A stretch of DNA of 18,524 nt from NCBI GenBank assembly GCA_937892015.1, contig CALAUY010000128.1, positions 1 through 18,524 of the forward strand. Reading direction: 5' to 3'. Position numbers and translations under genes: made by a program. Positions 6,096 through 15,044 of this stretch are shown here, piece after piece. Each line of letters starts with the position of its first letter. Within the stretch, counting starts at the first letter, position 1. Source of the DNA: an uncultured Bacteroidales bacterium (GTDB lineage: Bacteria; Bacteroidota; Bacteroidia; Bacteroidales; Paludibacteraceae). The notes under the pieces were generated by a model that ran no database searches, was not told the origin of the DNA, and saw only the letters and a list, made by a program, of their open reading frames with translations.

Positions 6096-7586
6096 TTAAT
6101 ACAAGTCTTTTACGATGTCGCAGAGATAACACTCGAGGTTGGTCTTGCCAATGACGAGCAACTCTTGTTTGGAGTCGGCAAACGACTTCGGGTTGAGGTT
6201 ATGTGCCTCTTCCCACTCATCAGGAATGCCGTCTCCATCGGTGTCTTTCAGCACCTCGCCCGTCTGATAAGACGGCCACCCGCCCACATCCGACGGAGTG
6301 TCGATAAGTCCACCCGTGGAGGACGTACCCTTATAGGTGTATGTGCCCCTGTTCACCTCGTCCGCAATACGGGTGTCGATGGCATCGCGCACCAACGAGC
6401 AGCCCCCTTTCTCAAGCACAGTCGTCAAGGCCGCGTCGGCAGTCTGCTCGCCCGTATAGGCGTTGGTGAACGAGAATCGACTGTCAGCCTTACAATCAGC
6501 CAGTTTGCCCGCGTTGTCGGGATGAACGCCCTGCCAGTTGTCGGATGTCACGGCATCAGAACCGTACATCGTATTGCCCTTGAGCCACATCTGCATCGGG
6601 ATAACACTGCCACCGTATTTGTTGGTGCAGTTAGAGCACGATGTGCTGGGGTTGCACAGGCGCGTCTTGACGCCCGACTTAGTAGCGGGTCCGGGCTTGA
6701 AATAGTTGCCGATGAAATTCACTTTTCTTCCTCCGCCGCTCTTCGATGACCCCTCGCCACCGTAACAAGAGTTACCGCCCCAATTATATACCACATTGTT
6801 AATGAAATCGATAGGGCCGGTCAGCGTGTTCACGTAATCGTGGTCGAAACGCGGATTACGTGAGTCGTGATGTGCGAGCAGGTTGTGGTGGAAACTGACG
6901 TTCTCTCCGCCCCAGATGCCGCCGTAACCGTGATTGCCCTTGCCATGCACGGAACTGCGGAGCGACTCTGTCACGTAGCAGTACTGCATCGTGAAACGGG
7001 TGTTGCCGTAACAACTCACACACTCGTCCACCGACCATGAGCAGCTCAAGTGGTCGAGCACCACAAGGTCGCAGTCGTTGACCGAGACGGCATCATACTC
7101 TTTGTCATCGGCCAGACTGCCTTTCTCACCCATCCTGACTCGGATGAACCGCACGATGACGTTACTACAGCCCTTGATAATCAGCGGGTAATCTGCCAGA
7201 CATATACCGTCCCCCGGGGCAGTTTGTCCGGCAATAGTGATGTTGCCGCGCGTTATCTCAAGCGGTTTAATCAGATGGATGACCCCTGACACTCGGAACA
7301 TCACAATGCGTGCATCGCCCTGTTCCACCGCGTAACGAAGAGTGCCCATCACTGCTTTGTTGGTGGCCGGGTCCACTTCATCTTCAAGCGTTGAGACGAT
7401 ATACAATGAACCGCCCATACCGCCTGTTGCTTCGGCACCACCGCCACCGATATAGTTGCATGCTGCTTTCAGCTCTTCATCCTCCACAATAGTGGGCGTG
7501 ACCTGACCACCGCATGAGCAAAAGCAAGCCACGGCTCCCAAAAAGAGAGCCGCAGCTATACATGTAGTTTGTTTCCTCCTATTCAT
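6096..7586 (-). CDS. Pectate lyase, polysaccharide lyase family 1 type, lipoprotein
   Basis: This 496-residue protein would cleave polygalacturonate by beta-elimination. The start at 7586 is chosen because ATGAATAG overlaps the susD stop codon by 8 bases, implying translational coupling, and because MNRRKQTTCIAAALFLGAVA is a good signal sequence; an upstream in-frame ATG at 7622 would lie inside susD. Cysteines at 21, 23 and 25 make a lipoprotein likely, although the exact lipid site is unclear. The fold shows the parallel-beta-helix features of PL1: GGxGG near 56-59, TLRYAVEQ at 82-89, DHLSCSWSVDE at 178-188, and HDSRNPRF at 240-247 with the candidate catalytic Arg. The C-terminal DTDGDGIPDEWEEAHNLNP is a Ca-binding type-3-repeat or EF-like segment commonly attached to Bacteroidetes PL1 enzymes. 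A 14-bp period duplication (ATAAGTCTTTTA/ACAAGTCTTTTA) covers its stop codon. Confidence 0.92.
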   Translation of the reverse strand: MNRRKQTTCIAAALFLGAVACFCSCGGQVTPTIVEDEELKAACNYIGGGGAEATGGMGGSLYIVSTLEDEVDPATNKAVMGTLRYAVEQGDARIVMFRVSGVIHLIKPLEITRGNITIAGQTAPGDGICLADYPLIIKGCSNVIVRFIRVRMGEKGSLADDKEYDAVSVNDCDLVVLDHLSCSWSVDECVSCYGNTRFTMQYCYVTESLRSSVHGKGNHGYGGIWGGENVSFHHNLLAHHDSRNPRFDHDYVNTLTGPIDFINNVVYNWGGNSCYGGEGSSKSGGGRKVNFIGNYFKPGPATKSGVKTRLCNPSTSCSNCTNKYGGSVIPMQMWLKGNTMYGSDAVTSDNWQGVHPDNAGKLADCKADSRFSFTNAYTGEQTADAALTTVLEKGGCSLVRDAIDTRIADEVNRGTYTYKGTSSTGGLIDTPSDVGGWPSYQTGEVLKDTDGDGIPDEWEEAHNLNPKSFADSKQELLVIGKTNLECYLCDIVKDLY

Positions 7587-9555
7587 TTCCGTAACCATAG
7601 TTGTTCCACAGCGCGCCGTCACTGGCAGCTACATAGCGGTTGTAGATTGGCCAGTACTGACGGGTCTCCAGTTGCTCTTCATCCTTGAAGATAGGATACT
7701 GCGCTGCTCCGAGCACGTAACCTTTAGAGTCGGAATTGAAGATATCTTTCGCAAACCAACCATTCTTGGAAATCGCGTACGCGGGACGAGTAGTTTCGCC
7801 CACTGCAAGGCCGTAGATACTATCCATGACCCAACCGCCGAGCGTGGCATCGTAGGCGAACTTATAGAAGATTGTGTCGCCGATGTTCATTGCATGGCGC
7901 GTGCCGTCGGCCGACATCTGGCGGATAGTGGCCTCAGTCTCCACCATCTTCTCGCGGAGCATGCCCCAACGCATCAGGTCGTATTTGCGCACATACTCAC
8001 CGCATAGCTCGAAAGCACGTTCGTTGATGATGTCATTCATGGTGACAGTGCTCACGGTACCCAAACCCGCGCGCGTACGTACCTTATTAAAGATAGTCGC
8101 AGCATCGAGCCCTGTTTCGTTGACCGGCACATCGCCGCCTATGCCGCCGATGGCAGCCTCAGCGAACATCAGGAGCACGTCGGCATAACGCAACACGGGG
8201 AAATCGACACCATCGTCGGTGGTAGTATGCGAACGGCCCGATGCCATCCACTCGAAGCGGAACTTGCCCAAATAGAAGTTGTTAATCTGGTTGTGCTTCA
8301 TGTAGAGTCGGTTGGCAGATGGGTCAACGCCCGGAAAAGCGGCCTCACGGACGGTGTCGTTCGACGACTCACCGCTGGCATTGTCGTAGTTCCACTGTCC
8401 GGTGACGAACGTCACAGCGCGACGTTTGTCGTTCTTGTCGAACTTATAGACCAGCGTGGGCGATACGCATATATGTCCGTTGGACGAACCGCCACCGTAT
8501 CCGGGCAGGATGTTCTTGCAAGATGTCTGCGCGTCGGACGACAGTTTAGGTGCGTTGTAGTTGAGCACCTGCCCGCGGTTACCGTTACTGAACGGCATCA
8601 CCCATATATGCTCCATCTGGTTGTAGTCGGTCTTGTCCGCACAGATCTGCTTGAACGGTTCAGCAAAGTCATCTGCCAACTTGTAGTCCTCTTGACCGAT
8701 AATCCGGGCACACGCGTCAAGTACCTCTTTATAGACAACCTTACGATACTGTTCGTCCTCGATGTTGAAAGTGACTGCGTAACTGTTCTCATCGGTCACG
8801 TCTCTACCTGTAGCCCCCGGACGCACGGCCTTGCCGGCATACATCAGGTCAGCACGGGCGAGCAACGCCAATGCCGCCGCTTTGTTGGCACGACCCACGT
8901 TGTTCTTGGCATTTCCCGGACATTCCGGTGACCATGGCATCAACTCCGCTGCACGAATCAAATCGACGCGCAGTTGCTCAAATACCTCGTTGCGATCGGT
9001 CTTGCGTGCATTCACGCCATCGGGGTCTTGCGCCAAAGAGACGAAACGTGCAGGCACGTCACCCCAATACTTCACTTGCTCTAAGTAGGCAAACGAGCGC
9101 AGGAAGAGTGCCTCGCCCAAGAAATAGGCCTGTGTCTCGTCCTCGTCCACATTGCCGTACGCCTCCAAGCCCTCGATGATATTGTTCGAGCGCTCAATCA
9201 TCGTGTTCAGGTATGACCACAAGTCAGCACCGTTTGCGGAGAAAACGCGTGAGTTGGCCGTCCCGCAGTTGTAAATCATCAAGTCCGGCTCGTCGCCCGA
9301 ACCCGAACTCTTCGTACTGTATTCGATATCGGTATTCAGTCCCACATAACCGCACGCCATACGGTTGCGATATCCATTGTTGCTACCCAAGAGGTTATAG
9401 ACGCCGTAAATAGCCTGTTCGGTACGATTAGCTGAAGAGAACACCGACGCGGCCTCCATCGACGATGGTGAGTCGTTCGACAAGAATCCTTCGCCGTCAC
9501 ATCCGGCGAAAAGCAGGGCCGCAATTCCTAAGATGATATATCTTGATGTTTTCAT
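7579..9555 (-). CDS. susD-like: SusD/RagB-family surface glycan-binding lipoprotein
   Basis: This 658-residue protein has signal peptide MKTSRYIILGIAALLFAGC with lipobox LFAG-C19, then GFLSNDSPSSM, the usual SusD start (x-x-FL-x-x-x-P). The rest matches the family: NRTEQAIYGVYNLLG, a Trp/Tyr-rich TPR-like N-terminal half (RSFAYLEQVKYWGDVP at about residues 152-167), and a C-terminal YADVLLMFAEA ... INERAFELCGEYVRKYDLMRWG. SusD proteins sit on the outer surface as a lid over SusC and capture oligosaccharides. It directly follows the susC gene by 27 bp and overlaps the pectate lyase start, so the ligand is probably a galacturonan oligomer (inference). It is longer than classical SusD (about 550 residues). 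Confidence 0.95.
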   Translation of the reverse strand: MKTSRYIILGIAALLFAGCDGEGFLSNDSPSSMEAASVFSSANRTEQAIYGVYNLLGSNNGYRNRMACGYVGLNTDIEYSTKSSGSGDEPDLMIYNCGTANSRVFSANGADLWSYLNTMIERSNNIIEGLEAYGNVDEDETQAYFLGEALFLRSFAYLEQVKYWGDVPARFVSLAQDPDGVNARKTDRNEVFEQLRVDLIRAAELMPWSPECPGNAKNNVGRANKAAALALLARADLMYAGKAVRPGATGRDVTDENSYAVTFNIEDEQYRKVVYKEVLDACARIIGQEDYKLADDFAEPFKQICADKTDYNQMEHIWVMPFSNGNRGQVLNYNAPKLSSDAQTSCKNILPGYGGGSSNGHICVSPTLVYKFDKNDKRRAVTFVTGQWNYDNASGESSNDTVREAAFPGVDPSANRLYMKHNQINNFYLGKFRFEWMASGRSHTTTDDGVDFPVLRYADVLLMFAEAAIGGIGGDVPVNETGLDAATIFNKVRTRAGLGTVSTVTMNDIINERAFELCGEYVRKYDLMRWGMLREKMVETEATIRQMSADGTRHAMNIGDTIFYKFAYDATLGGWVMDSIYGLAVGETTRPAYAISKNGWFAKDIFNSDSKGYVLGAAQYPIFKDEEQLETRQYWPIYNRYVAASDGALWNNYGYGNE

Positions 9556-9582
9556 TGTACTTGGTTGTTTTTAGGTGAAACA

Positions 9583-12500
9583 TTATTCAAAGCTCAAGTT
9601 AACACCGAAGTTGAACGCCCTGCTCTTTGGAAAAGCGGAGAAATCCACGCCCACAGCAAGAGGGTTGTTCTTTGAACGGGTGTCCACCTCAGGGTCGAGC
9701 CCCGAGTAGTTGCTTACACAGAACAGGTTGCTGGCAGAGAAGAAGAAGCGGCACGTGGAGATATGCGCTTTCTTGGTCAAGTTGTTCGGAAGGGTATAAC
9801 CCAAGTTGATGGAGCTCAGACGCAAGAAAGAAGCGTCTTCTACGTACGTATCAGTGAGCACGGGCGTGTTACAGAACGGGTTAGGTACAACCGCTCCGGC
9901 GTTGGCTTCATCCACACGCAGCGCCATCTTGGTGTACTCGTCACCCTCTACTTTCGTGCCGGTCATGATTACACCGTCAGTCGGCATATAACTGCCGTTT
10001 GCGTCGAAGAGCGAGTAGCGCTGGCCGTAACCGTAAGCAGCGAGCAGGTTGCGGTTCTTCGTCGATGAGCAGACGGTAGAGTAGTCCAGAGCCGTCATGT
10101 TCACCACATCGTTGCCGATAGAGTACGTGAAGTTGGCGGAGAAATCCACTTTACCCCACTTGTCGCCACCGATGTAGAAATTGAGGTTCACACCACCCGT
10201 TGCCAGGGGTAGCGTGTTTCCTATCTTCTCCATTTGGTAGTCGTCCATCACTCCATCGCCGTCGGTATCGACGTTCTTCTCAATCTTCGGCATACCCGGC
10301 ATGGCATCACCGAGCGGCGTGGAGATCTTGTTGCCGTCAGCATCAAGCCATCCGCCCGTCGAACGGGCACTGCCCTTATCGTACGAAGCAAAATCCGCCG
10401 CTGTCCACCATCCGTTCGTCTTGTAGCCATACACATCGCCCACGGCCGAACCCGGGGTCAGCTTGAACTCGTAAGCCGAACCATAGTACGAACTGAAGCA
10501 ACCCGACGGAATCATGTAGCTCTCCATGCCACCGAGATCGGTCACGGTGTTCTTGTTGAACGAGATATTGGCATCTGCGGTCAAACCATATGAGAGTGCT
10601 TTGGATTTATGATCGAGAATAACGCCCTTGACGGAGAACTCAATACCCTTGTTATCGGTGGAACCGATATTGCGGTACTGGTAGTTGTAACCGCCTGTAG
10701 CGAGTGCATAACGCAAAATCAGGTCTTTGGTGTTGTTCCAATAGAGGTCGATGGCACCCGAGAGTCGCTCATTGAAGAAACCATAGTCGATACCGAAATC
10801 GCGGGTGATGGTCGTTTCCCACTTGAGGTCAGAGTTGGCAGCGATGAGGTAACTGCTCGTGCCGTTCTGACCATCGGTGAGGATAGTACTCATGCCCTGC
10901 ATGTACGATGCCGCAGAGGCGAGATAATCGAAATGGATATATCCCAAGTCCACGTTGTTGTTACCAACCGAACCGTACGACAGACGGAATTTCATGTTGC
11001 TCATCCAGTTCTGTGCGTTCTCCATCCACTCTTCGTCAATCATTCGCCACGCCACTGCCACGGAGGGGAAGAAACCCCATTGGTTGCCTTTCGAGAAGCG
11101 GCTCGAACCGTCAGCACGGAACGTGCCGGTGATATAGTAGCGACCCATATAGTTGTAGTTCGCGCGAGCGAAGAACGACAGCATGTTGTCGGTCGGGTCC
11201 ACATAGTTCTTGATATTCGCGCTGTTACCACCATTGGTGCTGCTTGCCAGGCCCTGCAGGTTGAAGACCTCAGCACCGCTCAACAGCGGGTCGTATCCGT
11301 AACCGTACACCGTGCGCAGTTCGCCCTTATTGATAGTCTGCTCCTCACCAATCAAGATAGAGAAATCGTGCGCGTTGCCTGCAAACTTCTGGGCATACTC
11401 GAACGTGTTCGTCTCTTTCAGACGCGATGTGCGGTCATTGGTGGAGACGATGTTGCCGTATCCCGACGCACCGGCACCGGCCATACCATCACCGGCGCGC
11501 GAGTAGTACGTTGACGGGCCATAATAACGGTCGTTCACTACCAAGCGGTTCTCATAACCAATCTCCGCCTTCACGGTGAAATGTTTCAAGAACTTGTACG
11601 AAACACTTCCGTTCATGTTCAGTTTGTTATCGACTTTCTTCTTGTAGCTGTCGTTGATGGCGCGGATTGGGTTGTAGATATTCCCGAGATCGGTGTCATC
11701 CTCCAGTTCCGACAGATACGACTCGATGCCCTCCAACGGCACGAACGACGTGGCGTTACGCAGACGACTCTCGTTGGTAGAACCCGCATCTTGCGCCGAG
11801 TTGGTTCCGGCACCCAGTACGTTCGTGTTGCTGTAGCGAACCGATGCCGCGATGGTCAAGTCCTTGATGGGCTTGAATTTCGTCTTGAAAGACAGGTTAT
11901 TGCGGCTGTAGTTCGAGCCGTACATAATCGACTCGTCGTCGATGCGGTTGTACGAGAGGTTGAAGTTCGCGTTCTTCATACCACCGCTCACCGATATACT
12001 ATGGTTCGAGTTCAGGTGATTGCCACCGAACGTAGCTTCTTGCCAATCAACGCACTCTTTCTGATTCCAGTAATCAATCACTTGACTCAACGTACCGTGC
12101 GTCTTTGCCTCGGCGTTGTACCGCTCGTGGTCGTAATACTTGTAGAAATTGTTGAGCATCTTGTCGTCCGAACCGTTATCGGCCAGATAAGCGTACTCGT
12201 ACGCCATGCGCAAGAAATCTTCGTTGTTCATCATCTTGTATTTCTTCGCTATATGCCGCCAACCCATGTAGCCCGTATAGTCAAGATGGATTGTCATCTT
12301 GTCGCCGTCTGCCTTGGTGTCCTTGGTGGTGATGATGATTACACCATTAGCACCCTGTGCACCGTAGATGGCCGTCGCAGCCGCGTCTTTCAGCACGTCC
12401 ATCGAGGCGATGTCGCCCGGGGCAATGTCCGAGATAGACGACACCGGAAATCCATCCACGATATACAGCGGGTCCGATGATTGGGTCAAGGACGTACCGC

Positions 12501-13005
12501 CGCGCACGCGAATCTTCACGTCTGCATCGGGTGAGCCTTCAGTCGTGGTGACACTCACGCCCGACAGCTTGCCCTGCAAGGCCTCTGCGGCTGTAGTCAC
12601 CGGCACATCCTTCAGTTGGTCGGCACTGACTGAAGATACCGATGTCACCAAGTCGCGTTTCTTGGTCGTTCCGTAACCCGTAACCACCACCTCTTCGAGC
12701 ACTTCTGAGTTCTCAAGCAGCACAACGTTGATTACGTTGCCCGTGATGGGCACTTCTTGGGTTTCGAGACCAATGTAAGAGAAAATAAGAATCTTTGCGT
12801 CGTCGGGCACATCCAACGTGTAGTTACCATCAAAATCGGTAACCGTTCCAATGGTCGTACCTTTCACAACGACAGATGCGGAAATGACCGTCTCGCCGGT
12901 CTGGTCCGTTACCACTCCCGTAATGACTTTGGCCTGCATAAACGACGCACACAGCGTCATCAGACACACCGCCATTACGCGGAAAAATTGTGTGTTGTTT
13001 TTCAT
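9583..13005 (-). CDS. susC-like: SusC/RagA-family TonB-dependent outer-membrane transporter
   Basis: This 1140-residue protein has a signal peptide ending around AKVITG (residues 25-30). A carboxypeptidase-regulatory-like domain follows at about 28-100 (GVVTDQTGETVISASVVVKG ... DFDGNYTL). The TonB box region EEVVVTGYGTTKKRD lies at 104-118, then a plug domain (AEALQGKLSGVSV, RVRGGTSL, PLYIVDGFPV, IYGAQGANGVIIITTK) and a large beta-barrel ending in a C-terminal aromatic-rich strand (FNFGVNLSFE). It would import oligosaccharides across the outer membrane with ExbBD-TonB energy, in complex with the SusD-like lipoprotein. It is the first gene of the susC-susD-PL1 operon and has its own promoter at 13047-13078. 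No frame disruption is seen. Confidence 0.96.
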   Translation of the reverse strand: MKNNTQFFRVMAVCLMTLCASFMQAKVITGVVTDQTGETVISASVVVKGTTIGTVTDFDGNYTLDVPDDAKILIFSYIGLETQEVPITGNVINVVLLENSEVLEEVVVTGYGTTKKRDLVTSVSSVSADQLKDVPVTTAAEALQGKLSGVSVTTTEGSPDADVKIRVRGGTSLTQSSDPLYIVDGFPVSSISDIAPGDIASMDVLKDAAATAIYGAQGANGVIIITTKDTKADGDKMTIHLDYTGYMGWRHIAKKYKMMNNEDFLRMAYEYAYLADNGSDDKMLNNFYKYYDHERYNAEAKTHGTLSQVIDYWNQKECVDWQEATFGGNHLNSNHSISVSGGMKNANFNLSYNRIDDESIMYGSNYSRNNLSFKTKFKPIKDLTIAASVRYSNTNVLGAGTNSAQDAGSTNESRLRNATSFVPLEGIESYLSELEDDTDLGNIYNPIRAINDSYKKKVDNKLNMNGSVSYKFLKHFTVKAEIGYENRLVVNDRYYGPSTYYSRAGDGMAGAGASGYGNIVSTNDRTSRLKETNTFEYAQKFAGNAHDFSILIGEEQTINKGELRTVYGYGYDPLLSGAEVFNLQGLASSTNGGNSANIKNYVDPTDNMLSFFARANYNYMGRYYITGTFRADGSSRFSKGNQWGFFPSVAVAWRMIDEEWMENAQNWMSNMKFRLSYGSVGNNNVDLGYIHFDYLASAASYMQGMSTILTDGQNGTSSYLIAANSDLKWETTITRDFGIDYGFFNERLSGAIDLYWNNTKDLILRYALATGGYNYQYRNIGSTDNKGIEFSVKGVILDHKSKALSYGLTADANISFNKNTVTDLGGMESYMIPSGCFSSYYGSAYEFKLTPGSAVGDVYGYKTNGWWTAADFASYDKGSARSTGGWLDADGNKISTPLGDAMPGMPKIEKNVDTDGDGVMDDYQMEKIGNTLPLATGGVNLNFYIGGDKWGKVDFSANFTYSIGNDVVNMTALDYSTVCSSTKNRNLLAAYGYGQRYSLFDANGSYMPTDGVIMTGTKVEGDEYTKMALRVDEANAGAVVPNPFCNTPVLTDTYVEDASFLRLSSINLGYTLPNNLTKKAHISTCRFFFSASNLFCVSNYSGLDPEVDTRSKNNPLAVGVDFSAFPKSRAFNFGVNLSFE

Positions 13006-13046
13006 TTGTTTGTATTTGTTGAGTTTGGTTGTATCAAATTCGGCTG

Positions 13047-13078
13047 CAAAGTTACAAAATATTTTTCAAATATGCAAA
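13047..13078 (-). promoter_or_regulatory. Promoter of the susC-susD-pectate lyase operon
   Basis: The minus-strand -7 element is TAACTTTG (plus CAAAGTTA 13047-13054). The -33 element TTTG (plus CAAA 13075-13078) is separated by 20 bp. Transcription would begin near 13040, about 35 nt upstream of the susC ATG. No obvious operator for a hybrid two-component or ECF regulator was recognised nearby. Confidence 0.85.
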
Positions 13079-13100
13079 TAAAACGCAAGAAAAATGCAAG

Positions 13101-13119
13101 AAAAATGCAATTATTGCAT
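13101..13119 (-). terminator. Possible weak intrinsic terminator after the Omp28 operon
   Basis: ATGCAA-TTA-TTGCAT at 13105-13119 is a perfect 6-bp hairpin. On the minus strand it is followed by five T residues (plus A-run 13101-13105). It lies 26 bp after the stop of the last operon gene and ahead of the susC promoter. The stem is AT-rich and short, so it may be only partially effective. Confidence 0.4.
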
Positions 13120-13144
13120 GATTTTTCGCCATTGTTCGCAGCTT

Positions 13145-14521
13145 TTATTGACTACACGAGCCCTTGAGGACGGGCTTTGGCTCGTTTAGGGGCATTATCC
13201 GGCGAGGTGCAGATGCCGTTTTGGTACTCATACTACCTGCATACTCTGCATGGATAGGACTGCCGTTCTTGGTAGTGCCATCGAAAGCAAATCCTTCGTC
13301 GCTGACGGTCAGTGTGCCACTTACCACCATCCATTGCTTGGCAATATAGATGCTGCCATCGACCTCCACTGTGTAGAGGAACTGCGAGCCATCGATGCTG
13401 TGCGTCTCGTCGTTGCGGATGCCTGCCAGCACGTCGCCCACTTGCGCCGAACTGCTTTCCACCACGTTGTAGGTGCCATTAGGCAGACTCGTCGAACCGG
13501 CGGGCAGTGCCACCAACAGTTCGATATAAGGGAACATCGAGTAGCCGCTGTACTTGCCGAGAGTCGTGTCCTGATTGTACGCATCCAGCACCGCAATCGT
13601 GTAGCCCGACTGCGCGGAGAGCACGACACCCGCTTGCTTCATCACGGCGTTGGCCAATGGCGCGCCACTCTCGGGATAGGTATCACTCACCGGATTCTCC
13701 TCGATGCCGCCGTGACGGATATCCTCACCGCCCTGTGTGCCATCTACCACCGGTATCTTCGCTGCATTGAGTACAGGCCACGGAGTGTTGTTCGGCGTTA
13801 TCCAACCCACCACCATGCAGTTCTCCGCATTCCAACCCGATGCCAGCGTCGTCTTGTATTCAACAGCGAAAGTGCGGTTTTTCAGTTGCACATTGTCGCC
13901 TAAAGCAGCCGTCAGGTACGTGCGCACTGCATGCGTGTGGGTGAACTGCTTCCAGCCTTCCCAAGTGGCATAATAGTCTTGCTGTGGACCTACTAAACCG
14001 CTCTCAGTGACGGCAAGGGTAAGCATCACACTATCAACGCTCGTGTCAGACGTCTTGCCCGTCACGCGAACAACGAGTTCGTTCGTCGAGGCATCGTACG
14101 TGCGGTCGATGAACAGCACCGATGTGGCAGTCGTCGCCTCTTGGGCCATATAGTCCTCGATATAGTACGGATGATAATTACGCGAAGAACTGTGTTTGGT
14201 GCGGTTGATAGAGATTGCCGGTGCTGAGTTCACACCCAGTTTTTTCGCCACCGTGTTCGACTCCGTGATGGTATATGCGTCTTTGCCGTACGTGTGGTTA
14301 CTAATCCATACATATTGGTCAGGATCGGCCGAATAGACATCGTAGATGAGGTCCATACCATACGGGCAATAACCGCATGCCTCACCCGTGAAATGTTCGA
14401 TGAGTTGCACACGAGGATACGTGGTACCCGTCGGGTCGGGGGTAATACCGTTCTGATGATTGTCGCACGAGATGAGTGCTAAAGTTATAAAAGCAATAGA
14501 TGCTAAAAAGGATTTTTTCAT
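13145..14521 (-). CDS. Omp28-like lipoprotein with CGYC thioredoxin-type motif
   Basis: This 458-residue protein begins with a lipoprotein signal whose lipobox is LIS-C19. After a short linker it reads QLIEHFTGEACGYCPYGMD: the E-x-F-T-G-x-x-C-x-x-C-P pattern at 42-53 is the signature of Omp28-type proteins, a thioredoxin-like fold. The CGYC pair is at 49-52. A central part with NHTYGKDAYTI and NSAPAISINR fits this fold (SAP as the likely cis-Pro loop). The C-terminal half (about 270-440) is probably a beta-sandwich of unknown role, and the protein ends KGSCSQ. It is the last gene of a five-gene operon and starts 18 bp after the previous stop. The function of the family is not well defined; redox chemistry is inferred from the motif only. 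Confidence 0.8.
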   Translation of the reverse strand: MKKSFLASIAFITLALISCDNHQNGITPDPTGTTYPRVQLIEHFTGEACGYCPYGMDLIYDVYSADPDQYVWISNHTYGKDAYTITESNTVAKKLGVNSAPAISINRTKHSSSRNYHPYYIEDYMAQEATTATSVLFIDRTYDASTNELVVRVTGKTSDTSVDSVMLTLAVTESGLVGPQQDYYATWEGWKQFTHTHAVRTYLTAALGDNVQLKNRTFAVEYKTTLASGWNAENCMVVGWITPNNTPWPVLNAAKIPVVDGTQGGEDIRHGGIEENPVSDTYPESGAPLANAVMKQAGVVLSAQSGYTIAVLDAYNQDTTLGKYSGYSMFPYIELLVALPAGSTSLPNGTYNVVESSSAQVGDVLAGIRNDETHSIDGSQFLYTVEVDGSIYIAKQWMVVSGTLTVSDEGFAFDGTTKNGSPIHAEYAGSMSTKTASAPRRIMPLNEPKPVLKGSCSQ

Positions 14522-14539
14522 ATCAGTTATATTGATTTG

Positions 14540-15043
14540 TTATTCTGTTTCCTTGTAATCGTACACCACCGTGAGGTTAATAACACGGCTGTAGTTGATG
14601 AACTTATAGTTGACCGTGTAGAGCGGGTCGCCCGATTCGGGCAACGTGTAATGCGCATACCATGTGAGCGAGTTGTTGATGACCGCAAAATCGAACTGCT
14701 GTTCAGCCTCGCCGTCACCGATGGCGCACGTGCCCAGCGCACACAGTTCATCGGTGCGGTCTGTAGCACTGCGACTCACCATCACGCGCAGCGCCTCGAT
14801 ATTCTCTAAATAGCCGCTCACCTCCATCTGCATCTGACCGCTCAACTGCTGCATGGCTGTATAGATATAAATAGTGGTGTCACTTCGTATCTCGCCTATA
14901 TCGTTAACGAACAGGCGCATCGACGACTCCACTGTGGCATCGTCTATTTCCGGATCCTCCGGAGTGGGATTGACGGGTTGGTTGTGGCACGAGGCAACAC
15001 TCATACCCAACACCGCCAAAAGAACATAAAAACATTTCTTCAT
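14540..15043 (-). CDS. Small lipoprotein of unknown function, 167 aa
   Basis: The sequence starts MKKCFYVLLAVLGMSVASC, a lipoprotein signal with lipobox VAS-C19, followed by a Pro/Asp/Glu-rich linker (NPTPEDPEIDD). The remaining ~125 residues look like a single beta-sandwich, with cysteines 101 and 106 (ELCALGTC) that could form a disulfide and a WYAHYTLPESGDPLYTVNYKF segment. I have seen similar 'C-x-x-x-x-C ... WYxHYxP ... xYxF' patterns in Bacteroidales envelope proteins next to Omp28-like genes, but I cannot name a family. Its ATG is one base after the stop of the upstream Omp28-like gene (TGA-T-ATG), so it is translationally linked and likely part of the same envelope assembly. Confidence 0.75.
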   Translation of the reverse strand: MKKCFYVLLAVLGMSVASCHNQPVNPTPEDPEIDDATVESSMRLFVNDIGEIRSDTTIYIYTAMQQLSGQMQMEVSGYLENIEALRVMVSRSATDRTDELCALGTCAIGDGEAEQQFDFAVINNSLTWYAHYTLPESGDPLYTVNYKFINYSRVINLTVVYDYKETE

Positions 15044-15044
15044 A

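Noticed and set aside
8227..8931. Long antisense frames inside susC, susD and PL1 (for example 234 aa at 8227, 301 aa at 10609, 299 aa at 11581)
   Set aside because: They are shadows of strongly supported minus-strand genes, have no recognisable domains, and arise from the codon use of those genes.
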